From NCBI RefSeq assembly GCF_021484805.1, contig NZ_CP090557.1, positions 794,501-858,500 on the forward strand: a stretch of DNA of 64,000 nucleotides, read 5' to 3'. The DNA comes from Tellurirhabdus bombi. Lineage in GTDB: Bacteria > Bacteroidota > Bacteroidia > Cytophagales > Spirosomataceae. The notes beneath the pieces were generated by a model, which did not search any database, was not told the DNA's origin, and saw only the letters and a list, made by a program, of their open reading frames with translations. The position numbers were made by a program, and so were the translations under genes. The first letter of the stretch is position 1. Each line of letters opens with the position of its first letter. Shown here piece after piece: positions 8,483 through 18,347 of this stretch.

Positions 8483-10879
8483 ATGAAAAATTGGATCATT
8501 ACGGGATTATTCCTCCTTAGTTGGCTAGTAACCACGGCTCAGCCGGTCAATCCTGCCGCTCAACCCAAACCGACGCGCTGGCAAACGGATTATTGGCCTG
8601 CCCGCTGGATTATCCACCCGACAACCTCGCCGCGTACGTACGGCATTTATCACTTTCGTAAGTCGTTTAACCTGGCTCAGAAACCAAGCCGCTTCGTTGT
8701 TCACGTAACGGGCGACAATCGTTACCGCCTGTTTGTCAATGGCAAACCTGTCGTTTTTGGGCCCGCCCGGAGCGATACGCAAAACTGGTATTACGAAACC
8801 GTAGACATTGCGCCTTACCTGAACAACGGCAAAAATACGCTGGCAGCGCAGGTATGGCACCTGGCCGAGCAGGCCCCGTTTTCGCAGATGAGTTACCAAC
8901 TGGGCTTTTTGTTACAGGGTGATACTGATGCAGAAAAGGTGGTCAATACCGACCAAAGCTGGAAAGTTTTTCACAATCCGGCCTACAGTCCCGTGGTGAA
9001 TGACAATGCCAAACTGCGCACCTACATCGTAGTGGGTGCCGGCGACCGCGTCGAAGGTGCCAAATACCCCTGGGGCTGGGAGCAGCCGAATTTCAAAGAT
9101 GAATCCTGGCCCGAAGCAAAAGTTTTTGGCTATCCGACCAAACCGAGAGGCCTGGGCACGGATGGCAACTGGGCGCTCGTTCCGCGTCCGATTCCGCTGA
9201 TGGAAGAATTTCCGCAGCGACTCAAAGCGGTTCGTCGGGCTGAATACGTCAAAATGAAAGATGAGTTTTTACAGGGCAAAGACCCCGTGAAAATTCCGGC
9301 CCGTACCCGCGCCGTGTTCCTGCTCGATCAGGGTCACCTGACGAATGCGTATCCCGAACTGAAGGTGAGCAAAGGCAAAGACGCGGTAATTACGCTGGCT
9401 TACGCCGAAGCGCTGGTGGATAGCAAAGGGCAGAAAGGCAACCGAAACGAGATTGACGGACGCCGCGTGCTTGGTTTTGAAGATCAGTTTGTGGCGGATG
9501 GCGAGGAAAACCGCGTTTTTCGTCCGCTTTGGTTCCGAACGTATCGCTATTTGCAAATCACGGTTGAAACGGAACGAGAACCACTCATTCTGAATGATTT
9601 AACGGGGCAGTTCACGGGCTATCCTTTTCAGGAAAAAGCGCGTTTTGCCAGCAATGACCCCAGCCTGAAAGACATCTGGAACGTAGGCTGGCGAACAGCG
9701 CGGCTCTGCGCGGGGGAGAATTATTACGATTGCCCCTATTACGAGCAGTTGCAATACACGGGCGACACCCGCATTCAGTCGCTGATTTCGCTGTATGTAT
9801 CGGGCGATGACCGGCTCATGCGCAAAGCCTTAACCGATTATGAACACAGCCGATTTAACGACGGTCTGACGCAAAGTCGCTACCCCAGCGCGGATTTTCA
9901 GGTGATTCCTACGTTTTCGCTGTATTGGGTCTGTATGGTGTATGATTACTGGATGCACCGGCAAGACGATGCGTTCGTGAAATCCATGCTGAAGGGAGTC
10001 ACCGACGTACTCGACTGGCACGAAAAACGCCTGGCCCCCGAAGGTTTGAACGGTCCGCTGGAATGGTGGAATTTTGTCGATTGGTCGAAATGGGACGCGC
10101 CGGGCGAAGGCATGGGCGGCGTACCTACCGGAGCGCGGAAAGGCGGTTCTGCCGTCCTGACGTTGCAGCAGGCGTATACCTTCCAGCGAGCGGCTAATCT
10201 GTTTTATTATTACGGGAAAAATCAACAGGCGGAGCATTACCGCGCCCTGGCGCTGCGCATGACCAAAGCGGTGTACGGACGTTGCTGGGACGCCAAAAAA
10301 GGCCTGATTGCCGATACGCCTGACAAGACTAAATTCAGCCAGCACGCCAATATTTGGGCGGTGCTAACGGATGCGGTTCCGGCGGCTCAGCAAAAGGTGC
10401 TGCTGCAAAAAGTAATGACCGATCCCAGCCTCATTCAGGCGACGTTTTACTTTAAATTTTACCTGTTTCAGGCGCTGAAGAAAACGGGCATGGCCGATCA
10501 ATACGTTCCGATGCTGCAACCCTGGCGCGATATGTTGGCGATGGGCTTAACCACCTTTGCCGAAAACCCCGAGCCAACCCGCTCCGATTGCCACGCCTGG
10601 AGCGCATCACCCAACTACGAGTTTCTAGCGACAGTTTGCGGCATCAATCCGGCATCACCGGGCTTCAAATCGGTGAGCATTACGCCGTATCTGGGCACCC
10701 TGGAATTTGTGGAAGGTTCCATGCCGCACCCCGCCGGCGAGATTTCGGTTCGGTTCGAAAAAGGCGCTACGGGCAGTCTGAAAGGGTTTGTTTCTTTACC
10801 CAACAACCTTACCGGTACACTGCGCTGGCAGGGCAAAACGCTGGAACTGCAAGGTGGCCGACAAGAGATAAGCCTCTAA
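8483..10879 (+). CDS. Glycoside hydrolase family 78 alpha-L-rhamnosidase, exported
   Basis: The enzyme removes terminal alpha-L-rhamnose from plant glycosides or polysaccharides. The 798-residue product has a signal peptide (residues 1-19, ending in TTAQ), N-terminal beta-sandwich domains (about 30-370), an (alpha/alpha)6 catalytic barrel (about 380-720), and a C-terminal beta domain. The GH78 hallmark DCPYYEQLQYTGDTR lies near residues 415-429, where the conserved Glu corresponds to the catalytic acid region. The late segment SDCHAWSASPNYEFL is also typical. No SusC/SusD is adjacent, so it is a stand-alone enzyme. The exact glycoside is unknown. Confidence 0.9.
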   Translation: MKNWIITGLFLLSWLVTTAQPVNPAAQPKPTRWQTDYWPARWIIHPTTSPRTYGIYHFRKSFNLAQKPSRFVVHVTGDNRYRLFVNGKPVVFGPARSDTQNWYYETVDIAPYLNNGKNTLAAQVWHLAEQAPFSQMSYQLGFLLQGDTDAEKVVNTDQSWKVFHNPAYSPVVNDNAKLRTYIVVGAGDRVEGAKYPWGWEQPNFKDESWPEAKVFGYPTKPRGLGTDGNWALVPRPIPLMEEFPQRLKAVRRAEYVKMKDEFLQGKDPVKIPARTRAVFLLDQGHLTNAYPELKVSKGKDAVITLAYAEALVDSKGQKGNRNEIDGRRVLGFEDQFVADGEENRVFRPLWFRTYRYLQITVETEREPLILNDLTGQFTGYPFQEKARFASNDPSLKDIWNVGWRTARLCAGENYYDCPYYEQLQYTGDTRIQSLISLYVSGDDRLMRKALTDYEHSRFNDGLTQSRYPSADFQVIPTFSLYWVCMVYDYWMHRQDDAFVKSMLKGVTDVLDWHEKRLAPEGLNGPLEWWNFVDWSKWDAPGEGMGGVPTGARKGGSAVLTLQQAYTFQRAANLFYYYGKNQQAEHYRALALRMTKAVYGRCWDAKKGLIADTPDKTKFSQHANIWAVLTDAVPAAQQKVLLQKVMTDPSLIQATFYFKFYLFQALKKTGMADQYVPMLQPWRDMLAMGLTTFAENPEPTRSDCHAWSASPNYEFLATVCGINPASPGFKSVSITPYLGTLEFVEGSMPHPAGEISVRFEKGATGSLKGFVSLPNNLTGTLRWQGKTLELQGGRQEISL

Positions 10880-10948
10880 AATACCGACGCATCCGTATTT
10901 CAACAGGGATTGCCGTGGCTCAGAGAAAATAGAGCTGCGACAATCCCT

Positions 10949-10956
10949 TATCTTTG
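10949..10956 (+). promoter_or_regulatory. -7 element immediately before the YigZ-family start codon
   Basis: TATCTTTG is an exact TAnnTTTG match ending only 4 bp before the ATG at 10961. Transcription from it would start at or near the ATG, giving a leaderless or almost leaderless message. This also favours 10961 over an in-frame upstream ATG at 10910, which would lie before the promoter. Confidence 0.6.
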
Positions 10957-10960
10957 CGCT

Positions 10961-11569
10961 ATGCTTTTTGAAGACACGTACCGAACGATTGACCAACCAA
11001 CAACCGGCGAATTCCGCGATAAGGGCAGCAAATTCCTGGCGTATGCTTTTCCAATTCGGACGGAAGAAGAGGTAAAGAACCACCTCCAGGCCCTTCGCGC
11101 GGAACACCCCAAGGCCCGGCACCACTGCTTTGCCTGGCGGCTGGGTCTTGGTCGCGACAACTACCGCGTAAACGATGACGGCGAACCCAGCGGCACGGCC
11201 GGACGACCCATTCTGAACACGCTTTATTCGCAGGATTTAACCAATATTCTGGTGATTGTGGTGCGGTATTTTGGTGGCACGTTGCTGGGCGTTCCGGGGC
11301 TGATCAATGCCTACAAAACGGCTACCGTCGAAGCGTTGGTGAATGCGGTTGTTGTTTCCAAAACCATCAACGAAATCTACCGCATTGAGGTTGGTTTCGA
11401 GCGCCTGAACGACGTGATGAAACTCATCAAAGAGCAGCAACTGACTGTTCTTCAGCAGTCGTTTAATCAGGAATGTACGCTTGAGATCGAGCTGCGGCGC
11501 ACCTTGGTCAACGTTGTTATTGGTCGCCTGGAAAAGATGGAAGGCGTGCAGGTTACGTTTGTTGGCTAG
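10961..11569 (+). CDS. IMPACT/YigZ family protein
   Basis: The 202-residue product has the UPF0029 N-terminal domain with the signature RHHCFAWRLG, then DDGEPSGTAGRPI, and VVVRYFGGTLLGVPGLINAY (about residues 50-110). A smaller C-terminal DUF1949-like ferredoxin fold follows. Eukaryotic IMPACT modulates translation control by Gcn2; the bacterial role is not settled and may involve nucleic-acid or ribosome binding. The start at 10961 is preferred because a promoter element sits 4 bp upstream and the protein then begins MLFEDTYRTI, the normal family start. The 3' end overlaps the convergent APC permease gene by 17 bp. Confidence 0.88.
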   Translation: MLFEDTYRTIDQPTTGEFRDKGSKFLAYAFPIRTEEEVKNHLQALRAEHPKARHHCFAWRLGLGRDNYRVNDDGEPSGTAGRPILNTLYSQDLTNILVIVVRYFGGTLLGVPGLINAYKTATVEALVNAVVVSKTINEIYRIEVGFERLNDVMKLIKEQQLTVLQQSFNQECTLEIELRRTLVNVVIGRLEKMEGVQVTFVG

Positions 11570-12929
11570 TTTCTGCTTTGGCAAACGGCCATTGCTTCCG
11601 TATTCGCGTCGAAATCAGGAAAGCAATAATGCCCAAACCAATCACCGTTAAGCCGGAGAGCATGAACGAAATTCCGGTTGAGATAAAAATAAACGCCCAA
11701 ACGGCAATGGCCAGCAGCACCGGCAGCGGATAAAGCGGCATCCGAAACGGAAACGATGTTTTTTTCCGGCTATGCAAAATCAAAAGCCCCACGGCCTGCC
11801 CAATAAACTGCACCAGAATCCGCATGGCCAGAATCGCCGTGATGACATCGGATAACTTAAACAACAGGCTAAAGACAAAAGCGACGCCACCCAGAAACAA
11901 AAGCGAAACGTAGGGAAACTGCCGGGTGGGGTGCAGCTTTGCGAAGATAGAGAAAAACTGGCCGTCGGCTGCCGCCGCATAGGGAACCCGCGAATAGCCC
12001 AACAAAACGGCAAAAAGCGACGAAAACGCCACGATCAACACCATAAATGTAGCCACGCGAGCCGCGTTTGCACCGTATAGACGCTCAATAAATGTGCTGA
12101 CAATGAATGTACTATTCTGGGCTTCCTGCCAGGGAATGACGCTCACCACGCTGGTATTCATCAGCAAATACAGGGCAGCGATCCCAAAGACAGACAGGAA
12201 CATGCTGAGCGGAATGATGCGGGAAGGATTTTTGATTTCACCGCCTAGGTGGCAAACGTTGTAATAGCCTAAATAGCAATAAATCGTTTTGACTGAAGCC
12301 GCTCCTAAACCAGCTCCGGCAACACTGCTGAAAAAGGACCCGTCTTCGGGAATCGGCAACGAGAAAGAATAATGTCCACTGCTCAGGCCACCCCAGATAA
12401 TCCAACCGACCGTAGCCAGTACGCAGCCCCAAAGCACCATCCCGATTCGGCCAATGGAATCAACACGCCGATACAAGAGCAGAACCACCAGAATGACGGC
12501 ACCCCCCGAAACGGCTTTCAGCGTCCACCCTTCCAGCGGCACCAGATACGAAGCATACTGCGCAAAACCGATTGATCCCGACGCCACTACCAAAGGCGCC
12601 TGAATAAGTGTCTGCCAGACCAGCAGAAATGAAAACAGCTTTCCCCAGCGATTTTCGCCGTAAGCGATTTTCAAAAAGCTGTAACTCCCACCCGCCATCG
12701 GATACGCCGCGCCTAACTCAGCCCAAACCATCGCATCGATCAGCGAAACCACCGCGCCCAGCACCCAGGCCCAGATAAAATACGGCCCATTCATGATCTG
12801 AATAACCAGGGGCAGAACCACAAAAGGCCCAATTCCCACCATATCGATCATATTCAGGGCGGTGGCGGGCAGTAAACCCAAGCGCCGGGGAAGTTCTTCG
12901 GAACTGAGATTTTCGGTAGTTGTAGACAC
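11553..12929 (-). CDS. APC-superfamily amino acid permease
   Basis: This 458-residue inner-membrane protein has about 12 predicted membrane helices. The first carries the unwound substrate-binding motif region NMIDMVGIGPFVVLP (about 26-40), and AELGAAYPMAGGSYSFLK (about 71-88) is the other APC hallmark. It probably imports or exchanges an amino acid; the substrate cannot be read from the sequence. Translation appears to start at a GTG (12929), since no in-frame ATG precedes the conserved N-terminus. It is convergent with the YigZ-family gene and separated from the upstream isomerase gene by a terminator. Confidence 0.88.
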   Translation of the reverse strand: MSTTTENLSSEELPRRLGLLPATALNMIDMVGIGPFVVLPLVIQIMNGPYFIWAWVLGAVVSLIDAMVWAELGAAYPMAGGSYSFLKIAYGENRWGKLFSFLLVWQTLIQAPLVVASGSIGFAQYASYLVPLEGWTLKAVSGGAVILVVLLLYRRVDSIGRIGMVLWGCVLATVGWIIWGGLSSGHYSFSLPIPEDGSFFSSVAGAGLGAASVKTIYCYLGYYNVCHLGGEIKNPSRIIPLSMFLSVFGIAALYLLMNTSVVSVIPWQEAQNSTFIVSTFIERLYGANAARVATFMVLIVAFSSLFAVLLGYSRVPYAAAADGQFFSIFAKLHPTRQFPYVSLLFLGGVAFVFSLLFKLSDVITAILAMRILVQFIGQAVGLLILHSRKKTSFPFRMPLYPLPVLLAIAVWAFIFISTGISFMLSGLTVIGLGIIAFLISTRIRKQWPFAKAETSQQT

Positions 12930-13027
12930 AGAGCGCGAGGTTATACGAAATAAGTTGGTGAATGAGCATAGGCAATGCCCATGCCAGTAACCACATCCCG
13001 GCGGGCTTCGTTCAACGCAAAAGGCAC

Positions 13028-13062
13028 AAAAAAAGGCTTCCTTTGTCGAGAAGCCCTTTTTT
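13028..13062 (-). terminator. Rho-independent terminator after the TIM-barrel gene
   Basis: GGCTTC and GAAGCC form a hairpin with A-rich DNA on one side and T-rich DNA on the other. On the minus strand the stem is followed by TTTTTTTGTG. It lies just after the stop of the 13078-13962 gene and could also work in the other direction. Confidence 0.75.
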
Positions 13063-13077
13063 GTTGCATTAACCTAT

Positions 13078-13962
<885 letters not shown>

Positions 13963-13983
13963 ATGTATTGATTGAGCAAATCC

Positions 13984-14030
13984 GTGAAGATGGCCTGAAA
14001 GCTGCTGAGGGCAGCGCCCGCCATCTTCAC
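13984..14030. repeat. Inverted repeat between the DUF1080 and TIM-barrel genes
   Basis: GTGAAGATGG (13984-13993) and CCATCTTCAC (14021-14030) are perfect 10-bp inverted arms with a GC-rich 27-nt loop that can itself fold. No T-tract follows. It may be an mRNA-stability or partial-termination element between two co-directional genes. Confidence 0.55.
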
Positions 14031-14039
14031 GCTTTACAG

Positions 14040-14744
14040 TTAGAGTTCACGAATCCGAATATTCCGAAACCAAACTTTATCGCCGTGGTCTTGCAGCGCA
14101 ATACTTCCTTTGGCGTATTTACCGAAACCTTCCCAGCCTTTGAACTTGCTTTCGCTCACCATTTTGTCCCATTCCGGACCGGTGGTTGGATATTCCAGCA
14201 CTTTCTTGCCGTTCTGGTAATGTTCTGCTTTGCCGTTGTTCACCACAATCCGGATTTTGTTCCATTCACCGGCGGGTTTTGCGGGTGCCGATGGGGGCAG
14301 CATATCATAGAGTGAGCTGGATTTGCGGTTGCCATTCTTGCCTGCTTTTGCATCGGGGTGACGCTCATCGTCCAGCACCTGTACTTCCGGGCCGGTTTGG
14401 TAAGGCTGACCGAATTTGCTGTCTTCGTGAACGTGGTACATGATCCCGCTGTTGCCACCTTCCGAAATTTTCCATTCCAGTTCCAGCTCAAAGTTTTCGT
14501 ACTCTTTGTCTGTCACCAGATTTCCACCGCCTCTGCCTGTCAGGACCATGGCGCCATCTTCAATTTTCCATTTGTCAGACACGTCTTTTTTCAGGTATCC
14601 ATGCCATCCTGCAAACGACTTTCCATCAAAAATCTTTTCCCATTTGCCTTTTTTAGGCGCGTTCGTTGCCTGTGCTGGAGCGACAATTCCAACGGCAAGT
14701 GCCAGGAGTGCAACATGACTCCATTTTTTCACTAAATTTTTCAT
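14040..14744 (-). CDS. DUF1080 (3-keto-disaccharide hydrolase family) exported protein
   Basis: The 234-residue product has a signal peptide (about 1-26, ending in APAQA) and a concanavalin-like jelly roll with the family signatures KIFDGKSFAGWHGY (about 38-51), NSGIMYHV (about 98-105) and a C-terminal GDKVWFRNIRIREL. Family members (PF06439) hydrolyse or eliminate 3-keto-glycosides made by periplasmic oxidoreductases. It lies upstream of a TIM-barrel isomerase gene, a pairing often seen in Bacteroidota. The oxidoreductase that would make the 3-keto sugar is not in this window. Start ATG at 14744 gives a clean signal peptide. Confidence 0.85.
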   Translation of the reverse strand: MKNLVKKWSHVALLALAVGIVAPAQATNAPKKGKWEKIFDGKSFAGWHGYLKKDVSDKWKIEDGAMVLTGRGGGNLVTDKEYENFELELEWKISEGGNSGIMYHVHEDSKFGQPYQTGPEVQVLDDERHPDAKAGKNGNRKSSSLYDMLPPSAPAKPAGEWNKIRIVVNNGKAEHYQNGKKVLEYPTTGPEWDKMVSESKFKGWEGFGKYAKGSIALQDHGDKVWFRNIRIREL

Positions 14745-15000
14745 AAAAATGATAAGTTGGGAGCTAGGTTCTCTCTTCCCGAAGAGAAGAATTTGGCAAT
14801 ATTAGAAAACCTCCTCCGACCCAGCAACTTTTTTGCGTAAAAGCTCAAAAAAGACAAAATATAATTAATTCGATCGGTTTAAACACCTGCCCTAATAACT
14901 GTTTTTTTCAATCTTGCCGTATAAAACCGCCGCTATAAATTAATTTGCCCCGATTGCCTCATCGGCTAAATACCGCAACGAAGCCAGAAGTATGGCGAAC
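14745..15000. other. Intergenic region upstream of the DUF1080 gene
   Basis: Together with the adjoining terminator this gap is about 300 bp and contains no credible gene. It is AT-rich around 14845-14880. A near-match to the -7 element on the minus strand (TATATTTTG, 14855-14863, one base too long) is the only promoter candidate. A short TCTCTTC/GAAGAGA inverted repeat at 14772-14787 has a 2-nt loop and is probably chance. Confidence 0.4.
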
Positions 15001-15029
15001 AAAAAAAGGGCGACCTGTTGGCCGCCCTT
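15001..15029 (-). terminator. Rho-independent terminator after the acidic hypothetical gene
   Basis: AAGGGCG (15006-15012) pairs with CGCCCTT (15023-15029). On the minus strand the stem is followed by an uninterrupted T run. It lies about 20 bp past the stop of the 15049-15582 gene. Confidence 0.8.
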
Positions 15030-15048
15030 ATATAAGCTAAATATATAA

Positions 15049-15582
15049 CTAGCTTTTATCTTCTTCCTTGGTGCTGTCATCCTTGTTGTCATAACCCATG
15101 TGGTGTGGGTCATAGCCTTCCTTTGGATTGTCGCCTTCTTCCAGGTAAGTTGCTCCCTGGCGATTGAAAAGCGCTTCATCCGATGGGTTATCAGGAATGC
15201 CTTCTATGCTGCTCGGCCAGCCACTATCTGTGTTGGCTGGTTGGTTAGCAGCATCGCGCCGACTGTTTTCAATGGCCTGTGGATCAACATCCCATTCCTG
15301 CGTAGTACCGTGGTTATCAGGACCTGCTTCGCGTTCGTGGTTAGCCGCGTTTTCGTCCTTGCTTGCGCTGGTTCTTTGCGACTCACTACCCTGGTCTTTC
15401 GGCTGCACAGAATTGAACGTACCGACTCCTACACCTTCGCTCGGTGCCCCGAAATCAGATATTCCGTGTTGGTAGGGATCTTTTGAATAAAACTCCGGTG
15501 CTTTGTTATCCGGATCAAAAGCGCTGGGGGTATTTTCGGTATCCTCTATTTTGTTTTCGTTTATATTTTCTCTGTTTTCCAT
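15049..15582 (-). CDS. Acidic, probably disordered hypothetical protein
   Basis: The function is not recognised. The 177-residue protein is very rich in Asp, Glu, Asn, Ser, Gly and Pro, has no signal peptide, membrane helix or cysteine, and few aliphatic residues. It is predicted to be mostly disordered (inference from composition). Short recurring pieces such as DNHG, DNPS, DNPKEG and DNKDD give a loose repetitive feel. Such hydrophilic proteins in Bacteroidota often accompany desiccation or general stress responses, but nothing here proves that. It has its own terminator and ends with EEDKS. Confidence 0.65.
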   Translation of the reverse strand: MENRENINENKIEDTENTPSAFDPDNKAPEFYSKDPYQHGISDFGAPSEGVGVGTFNSVQPKDQGSESQRTSASKDENAANHEREAGPDNHGTTQEWDVDPQAIENSRRDAANQPANTDSGWPSSIEGIPDNPSDEALFNRQGATYLEEGDNPKEGYDPHHMGYDNKDDSTKEEDKS

Positions 15583-15703
15583 GGCATAATGAGCTTAGTT
15601 CATAAAAGAATCTCCCTTAATAACTCCAAAACGAAGCGAGTGTTTTAAGTCTCCAGGGGGATTCTATCCCTCAGAAGCACGAAATTTTAAGAGTAAGTAT
15701 GGG

Positions 15704-16849
15704 TTAACCGGACTGACTAACCGCCTGCTTGGCAAGGTACTCCTTGGGGCTCATGCCCGTCATTTGCTTGAACGCCCGCTGGAAAGTAGCCTGAGAGTTG
15801 AAACCGCAGTCGAAGGCAATCCCGATCATGGTCAAATGGGCCTTGGCGGGCTGGGTCAGGCGTTGTTTCACTTCTTCCAGCCGGTATTCGTTCACAAAGG
15901 TGTTGAAGCTCTTACCAAGATGCTGATTCAAAACCGCAGAAATCGTCTTGGCGGGTATTTGCAATTGACGGCCCAGTTTTTCTACCGTTAATTCGGGATC
16001 GAGATACAGTTTCTGCTCGGTCATTGCCTGCTGCAACCGGGTGGCGGTTTCCTGAACGACGTCCTGCGCCAACGCCGCTGCCGCCTTTTTACGAATGGGT
16101 TCTCTGGGTTCGGTGCTGCGTGCATGCAGATATCCCCGCAAGCCTAACCAGTAAATCATCACCGCAATTGGAATATAAATTGGATACCAGCCAAACGTAT
16201 CCAGGAGCTGGTTTCGGTAAGCCGGTGCAATATAAGGCACCAGAAAAAAGAGCCAAATCAGTTGAAAAGCCAGAAAAATGGTTAAAAATAGCCGGAGCCA
16301 GGGCAGGTTGCTTTGCGTCTGCTCCGAAATTGACGCAGCACGTTCCTGCCGAAGCAGCCAGCGCCGCGTCAGGCCCAGGTAGATCGTTAGGGACAACCAG
16401 CGTGGAATATCCGCATAGGCATTATACTCGTCCATCACCTGACCCCACTCCGGGCCGGTTTTGGGACTGACTAGTTTCAAAACTACTCCCAGTAGAAATG
16501 TCCAGCCAATCAGAGGCGCACCCCAGTCCAGGATGGTTGGATAAAAATGCAGGCGCTCTTTTTTGCCAAGCCGAAAATCCGGTTCCAGCAGCGACCGGGT
16601 GTAAAAATAAATCAGTGGCCCGATGGGCATCACGTTGATCAGAGAGGTCAGTTCCAGCGCCAGTCGGACGAATGAATTTTGTACCGGAATGCCTACCGCC
16701 AGACTAGCCATGGCCAGTAACCCAATCAAAAAAGCCAGCAACCGGTTGGATAAGCGCCTTCCTTTGGGGTTAAACCACAGCAGCCCTGCCAGAATAAATC
16801 CCTGGCAGGCACCCAGGAGCAGAATCAGATCTAAAGGAGGAATCGTCAT
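15704..16849 (-). CDS. Membrane-bound AraC-family transcriptional regulator
   Basis: The 381-residue product has an N-terminal block of about seven membrane helices (residues 5-235) joined by a short linker to a C-terminal AraC-type double helix-turn-helix (about 270-375). Key parts of the latter are VEKLGRQLQIPAKTISAVLN and the second helix-turn-helix IAFDCGFNSQATFQRAFKQM, followed by TGMSPKEYL. This class is common in Bacteroidota and is thought to sense a ligand in or at the membrane and bind DNA while anchored. The target is unknown; the nearest genes are the acidic hypothetical and a small exported protein, neither an obvious regulon member. Confidence 0.87.
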   Translation of the reverse strand: MTIPPLDLILLLGACQGFILAGLLWFNPKGRRLSNRLLAFLIGLLAMASLAVGIPVQNSFVRLALELTSLINVMPIGPLIYFYTRSLLEPDFRLGKKERLHFYPTILDWGAPLIGWTFLLGVVLKLVSPKTGPEWGQVMDEYNAYADIPRWLSLTIYLGLTRRWLLRQERAASISEQTQSNLPWLRLFLTIFLAFQLIWLFFLVPYIAPAYRNQLLDTFGWYPIYIPIAVMIYWLGLRGYLHARSTEPREPIRKKAAAALAQDVVQETATRLQQAMTEQKLYLDPELTVEKLGRQLQIPAKTISAVLNQHLGKSFNTFVNEYRLEEVKQRLTQPAKAHLTMIGIAFDCGFNSQATFQRAFKQMTGMSPKEYLAKQAVSQSG

Positions 16850-16931
16850 GCAGGAAAACTACCAAATCTGCCGCTCTTTCGCCAATCCAGGCTCATTAAC
16901 TTTATTGCTGGCGGGTACGTTCAAAAACACA

Positions 16932-16962
16932 AAAGTCGCCGTACGGGACGCACGGCGACTTT
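16932..16962 (-). terminator. Rho-independent terminator after the small exported protein gene
   Basis: AAAGTCGCCGT (16932-16942) and ACGGCGACTTT (16952-16962) are perfect 11-bp arms with a 9-nt loop. On the minus strand the stem is followed by TGTGTTTTTG. The position, 21 bp past the stop of the 16983-17393 gene, fits termination; it could work bidirectionally. Confidence 0.75.
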
Positions 16963-16982
16963 CAACTCATTAACTATTTATC

Positions 16983-17393
16983 TTAGCCTCTTCTTCCATA
17001 AAAGCCACCACGGTCATACGATTTGTAGGTGTCCTGGTAGGCTACCCATTTCTGACGCTGCTTTTTGGTCAGTACATCCAGCATCTCTTGCTGTTTTTTC
17101 TGTAGAGTGCGTTGGTAAGCCTGTGGCGAGCGGCGTTGCAGCGCCATAAGTTCGCGTCTGTCGTAGCGATCTTCGATGAGTTTCAACTCTTTTTCCTGCT
17201 TGCGTGACAAGTCAACAACGGCGTCCAGGCGGTCGATACGAATGTCTTCCTGATTATTATCTAAACGGGCATTAGCCGGTGTATTATAAGGAGCTGCGGG
17301 GCGGACTTTACCAACATTGTTAGCCCGTTGCGCGATAGCGCTTCCGGTAGAAAATACAGCTAAAGTGACGAGGGCGATGATGGTGTTTTTCAT
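16983..17393 (-). CDS. Small exported, charged helical protein (CpxP/Spy-like by character)
   Basis: The function is not recognised with certainty. Using the ATG at 17393 the product has 136 residues and begins with a clear signal peptide (MKNTIIALVTLAVFSTGSAIA). An upstream start at 17447 would put 18 odd residues before the signal and is less likely. The mature part is highly charged and helical (repeated KQEKELKLIEDRYDRREL and LQKKQQEMLDVLTKKQRQKW) with a Tyr/Gly/Arg tail. The layout resembles periplasmic CpxP/Spy or DUF4890-like proteins that respond to envelope stress. Its own terminator follows. Confidence 0.6.
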   Translation of the reverse strand: MKNTIIALVTLAVFSTGSAIAQRANNVGKVRPAAPYNTPANARLDNNQEDIRIDRLDAVVDLSRKQEKELKLIEDRYDRRELMALQRRSPQAYQRTLQKKQQEMLDVLTKKQRQKWVAYQDTYKSYDRGGFYGRRG

Positions 17394-17537
17394 GGTCTGT
17401 TCAGTTGTTTTATTGTCGTAACTATTGGTTAGAGAACAGACAGGCACCCGCGTTTAATCACCCTTTTGGCCTTTTCGACCGAGAGCTGGTTTTAATAGAT
17501 CAGTCGGGCATTTTCACCGATGAGTGGCGTTTTAAAA

Positions 17538-18323
17538 TTAATCGGGCTGAGAAGGCAGACGCTCCGACGACGCTTTACGGGTTATGCGGTACTGCACGTT
17601 AAGCACCACATTATTTTTGCCCGAAGCCGCAATGGGTTTAAAAACGCCCTGATCAAACGAGGCTGGGTTGTAATTGGTCTGATTCACCCAACCAAGCTGA
17701 AACACCCAGTGCTTGTCCAGCTGGTAGCCAACACCGCCATAAAGCCGGTTTCGTTCGAACGTTGGCCCTTTCGGATTCAGGAATATTTCGTCGTAGGCGG
17801 CCAGAAAAACGGTTTTGGCTTTGATAGTTGGCTTGTTCAGCGGCAGAAAGCCGTAGAAGCGATAGCGAATCCGGTTGCGGTAAGGATAGGTTCCGTCGCG
17901 AAATTTAAACCAGCGTTGTTCTACGCGGTAGCGGTGCTCAAAGCGCAGACGCGATAAAAACTGATTGATAACCAGTTGTTGCCAAAGCCGCCCTTCGGTG
18001 TTGAGCGGGCCGTCTTCCAACGCCTGATAATCGTACGTGGCGTAGCGCCCACCCGCCAGCGTTGCCGTAAAGTTCGGATTAAGGTCGTAGCTAATGCCGC
18101 CTTTGATTTCACTGTAGAAAAACTCCCGTCCCAGTGAATTGCTTCGGGACTGCACTTCTGCAAAGCCACCCCATTTTTTTTCACCCCCCGACATTTGCAC
18201 AGTACCGATCAGCCAGGTCCCCCAGGGGGCCGGATTAGTGGTAGATGTCTGGGCGAATAAGCCCCTGGCGGAGCTTGCTAACAAACAGACTGTTAACCAA
18301 AAAGATAAGCGTAAAGACAACAC
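17538..18323 (-). CDS. DUF2490 outer-membrane-associated protein
   Basis: The roughly 261-residue protein has a signal peptide and then repeated beta-strand segments typical of DUF2490, a Bacteroidota family thought to form a small outer-membrane beta barrel. Clear family features are WGTWLIGTVQMS near the N-terminus of the mature part, LRFEHRYRVEQRW in the middle, YRNRIRYRF, and VVLNVQYRI at the end. There is no good ATG. The reading frame is open from a TTG at 18350, but an exact -7 promoter element covers that codon, so the GTG at 18323 is the preferred start; it leaves a compact signal peptide ending GLFAQ. The function is unknown. Confidence 0.75.
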   Translation of the reverse strand: MLSLRLSFWLTVCLLASSARGLFAQTSTTNPAPWGTWLIGTVQMSGGEKKWGGFAEVQSRSNSLGREFFYSEIKGGISYDLNPNFTATLAGGRYATYDYQALEDGPLNTEGRLWQQLVINQFLSRLRFEHRYRVEQRWFKFRDGTYPYRNRIRYRFYGFLPLNKPTIKAKTVFLAAYDEIFLNPKGPTFERNRLYGGVGYQLDKHWVFQLGWVNQTNYNPASFDQGVFKPIAASGKNNVVLNVQYRITRKASSERLPSQPD

Positions 18324-18347
18324 AATAATAGAGTAAGGAACGAGGCC

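Noticed and set aside
14772-14787. TCTCTTC/GAAGAGA inverted repeat
   Set aside because: The 2-nt loop and lack of a T-run make a functional hairpin doubtful.
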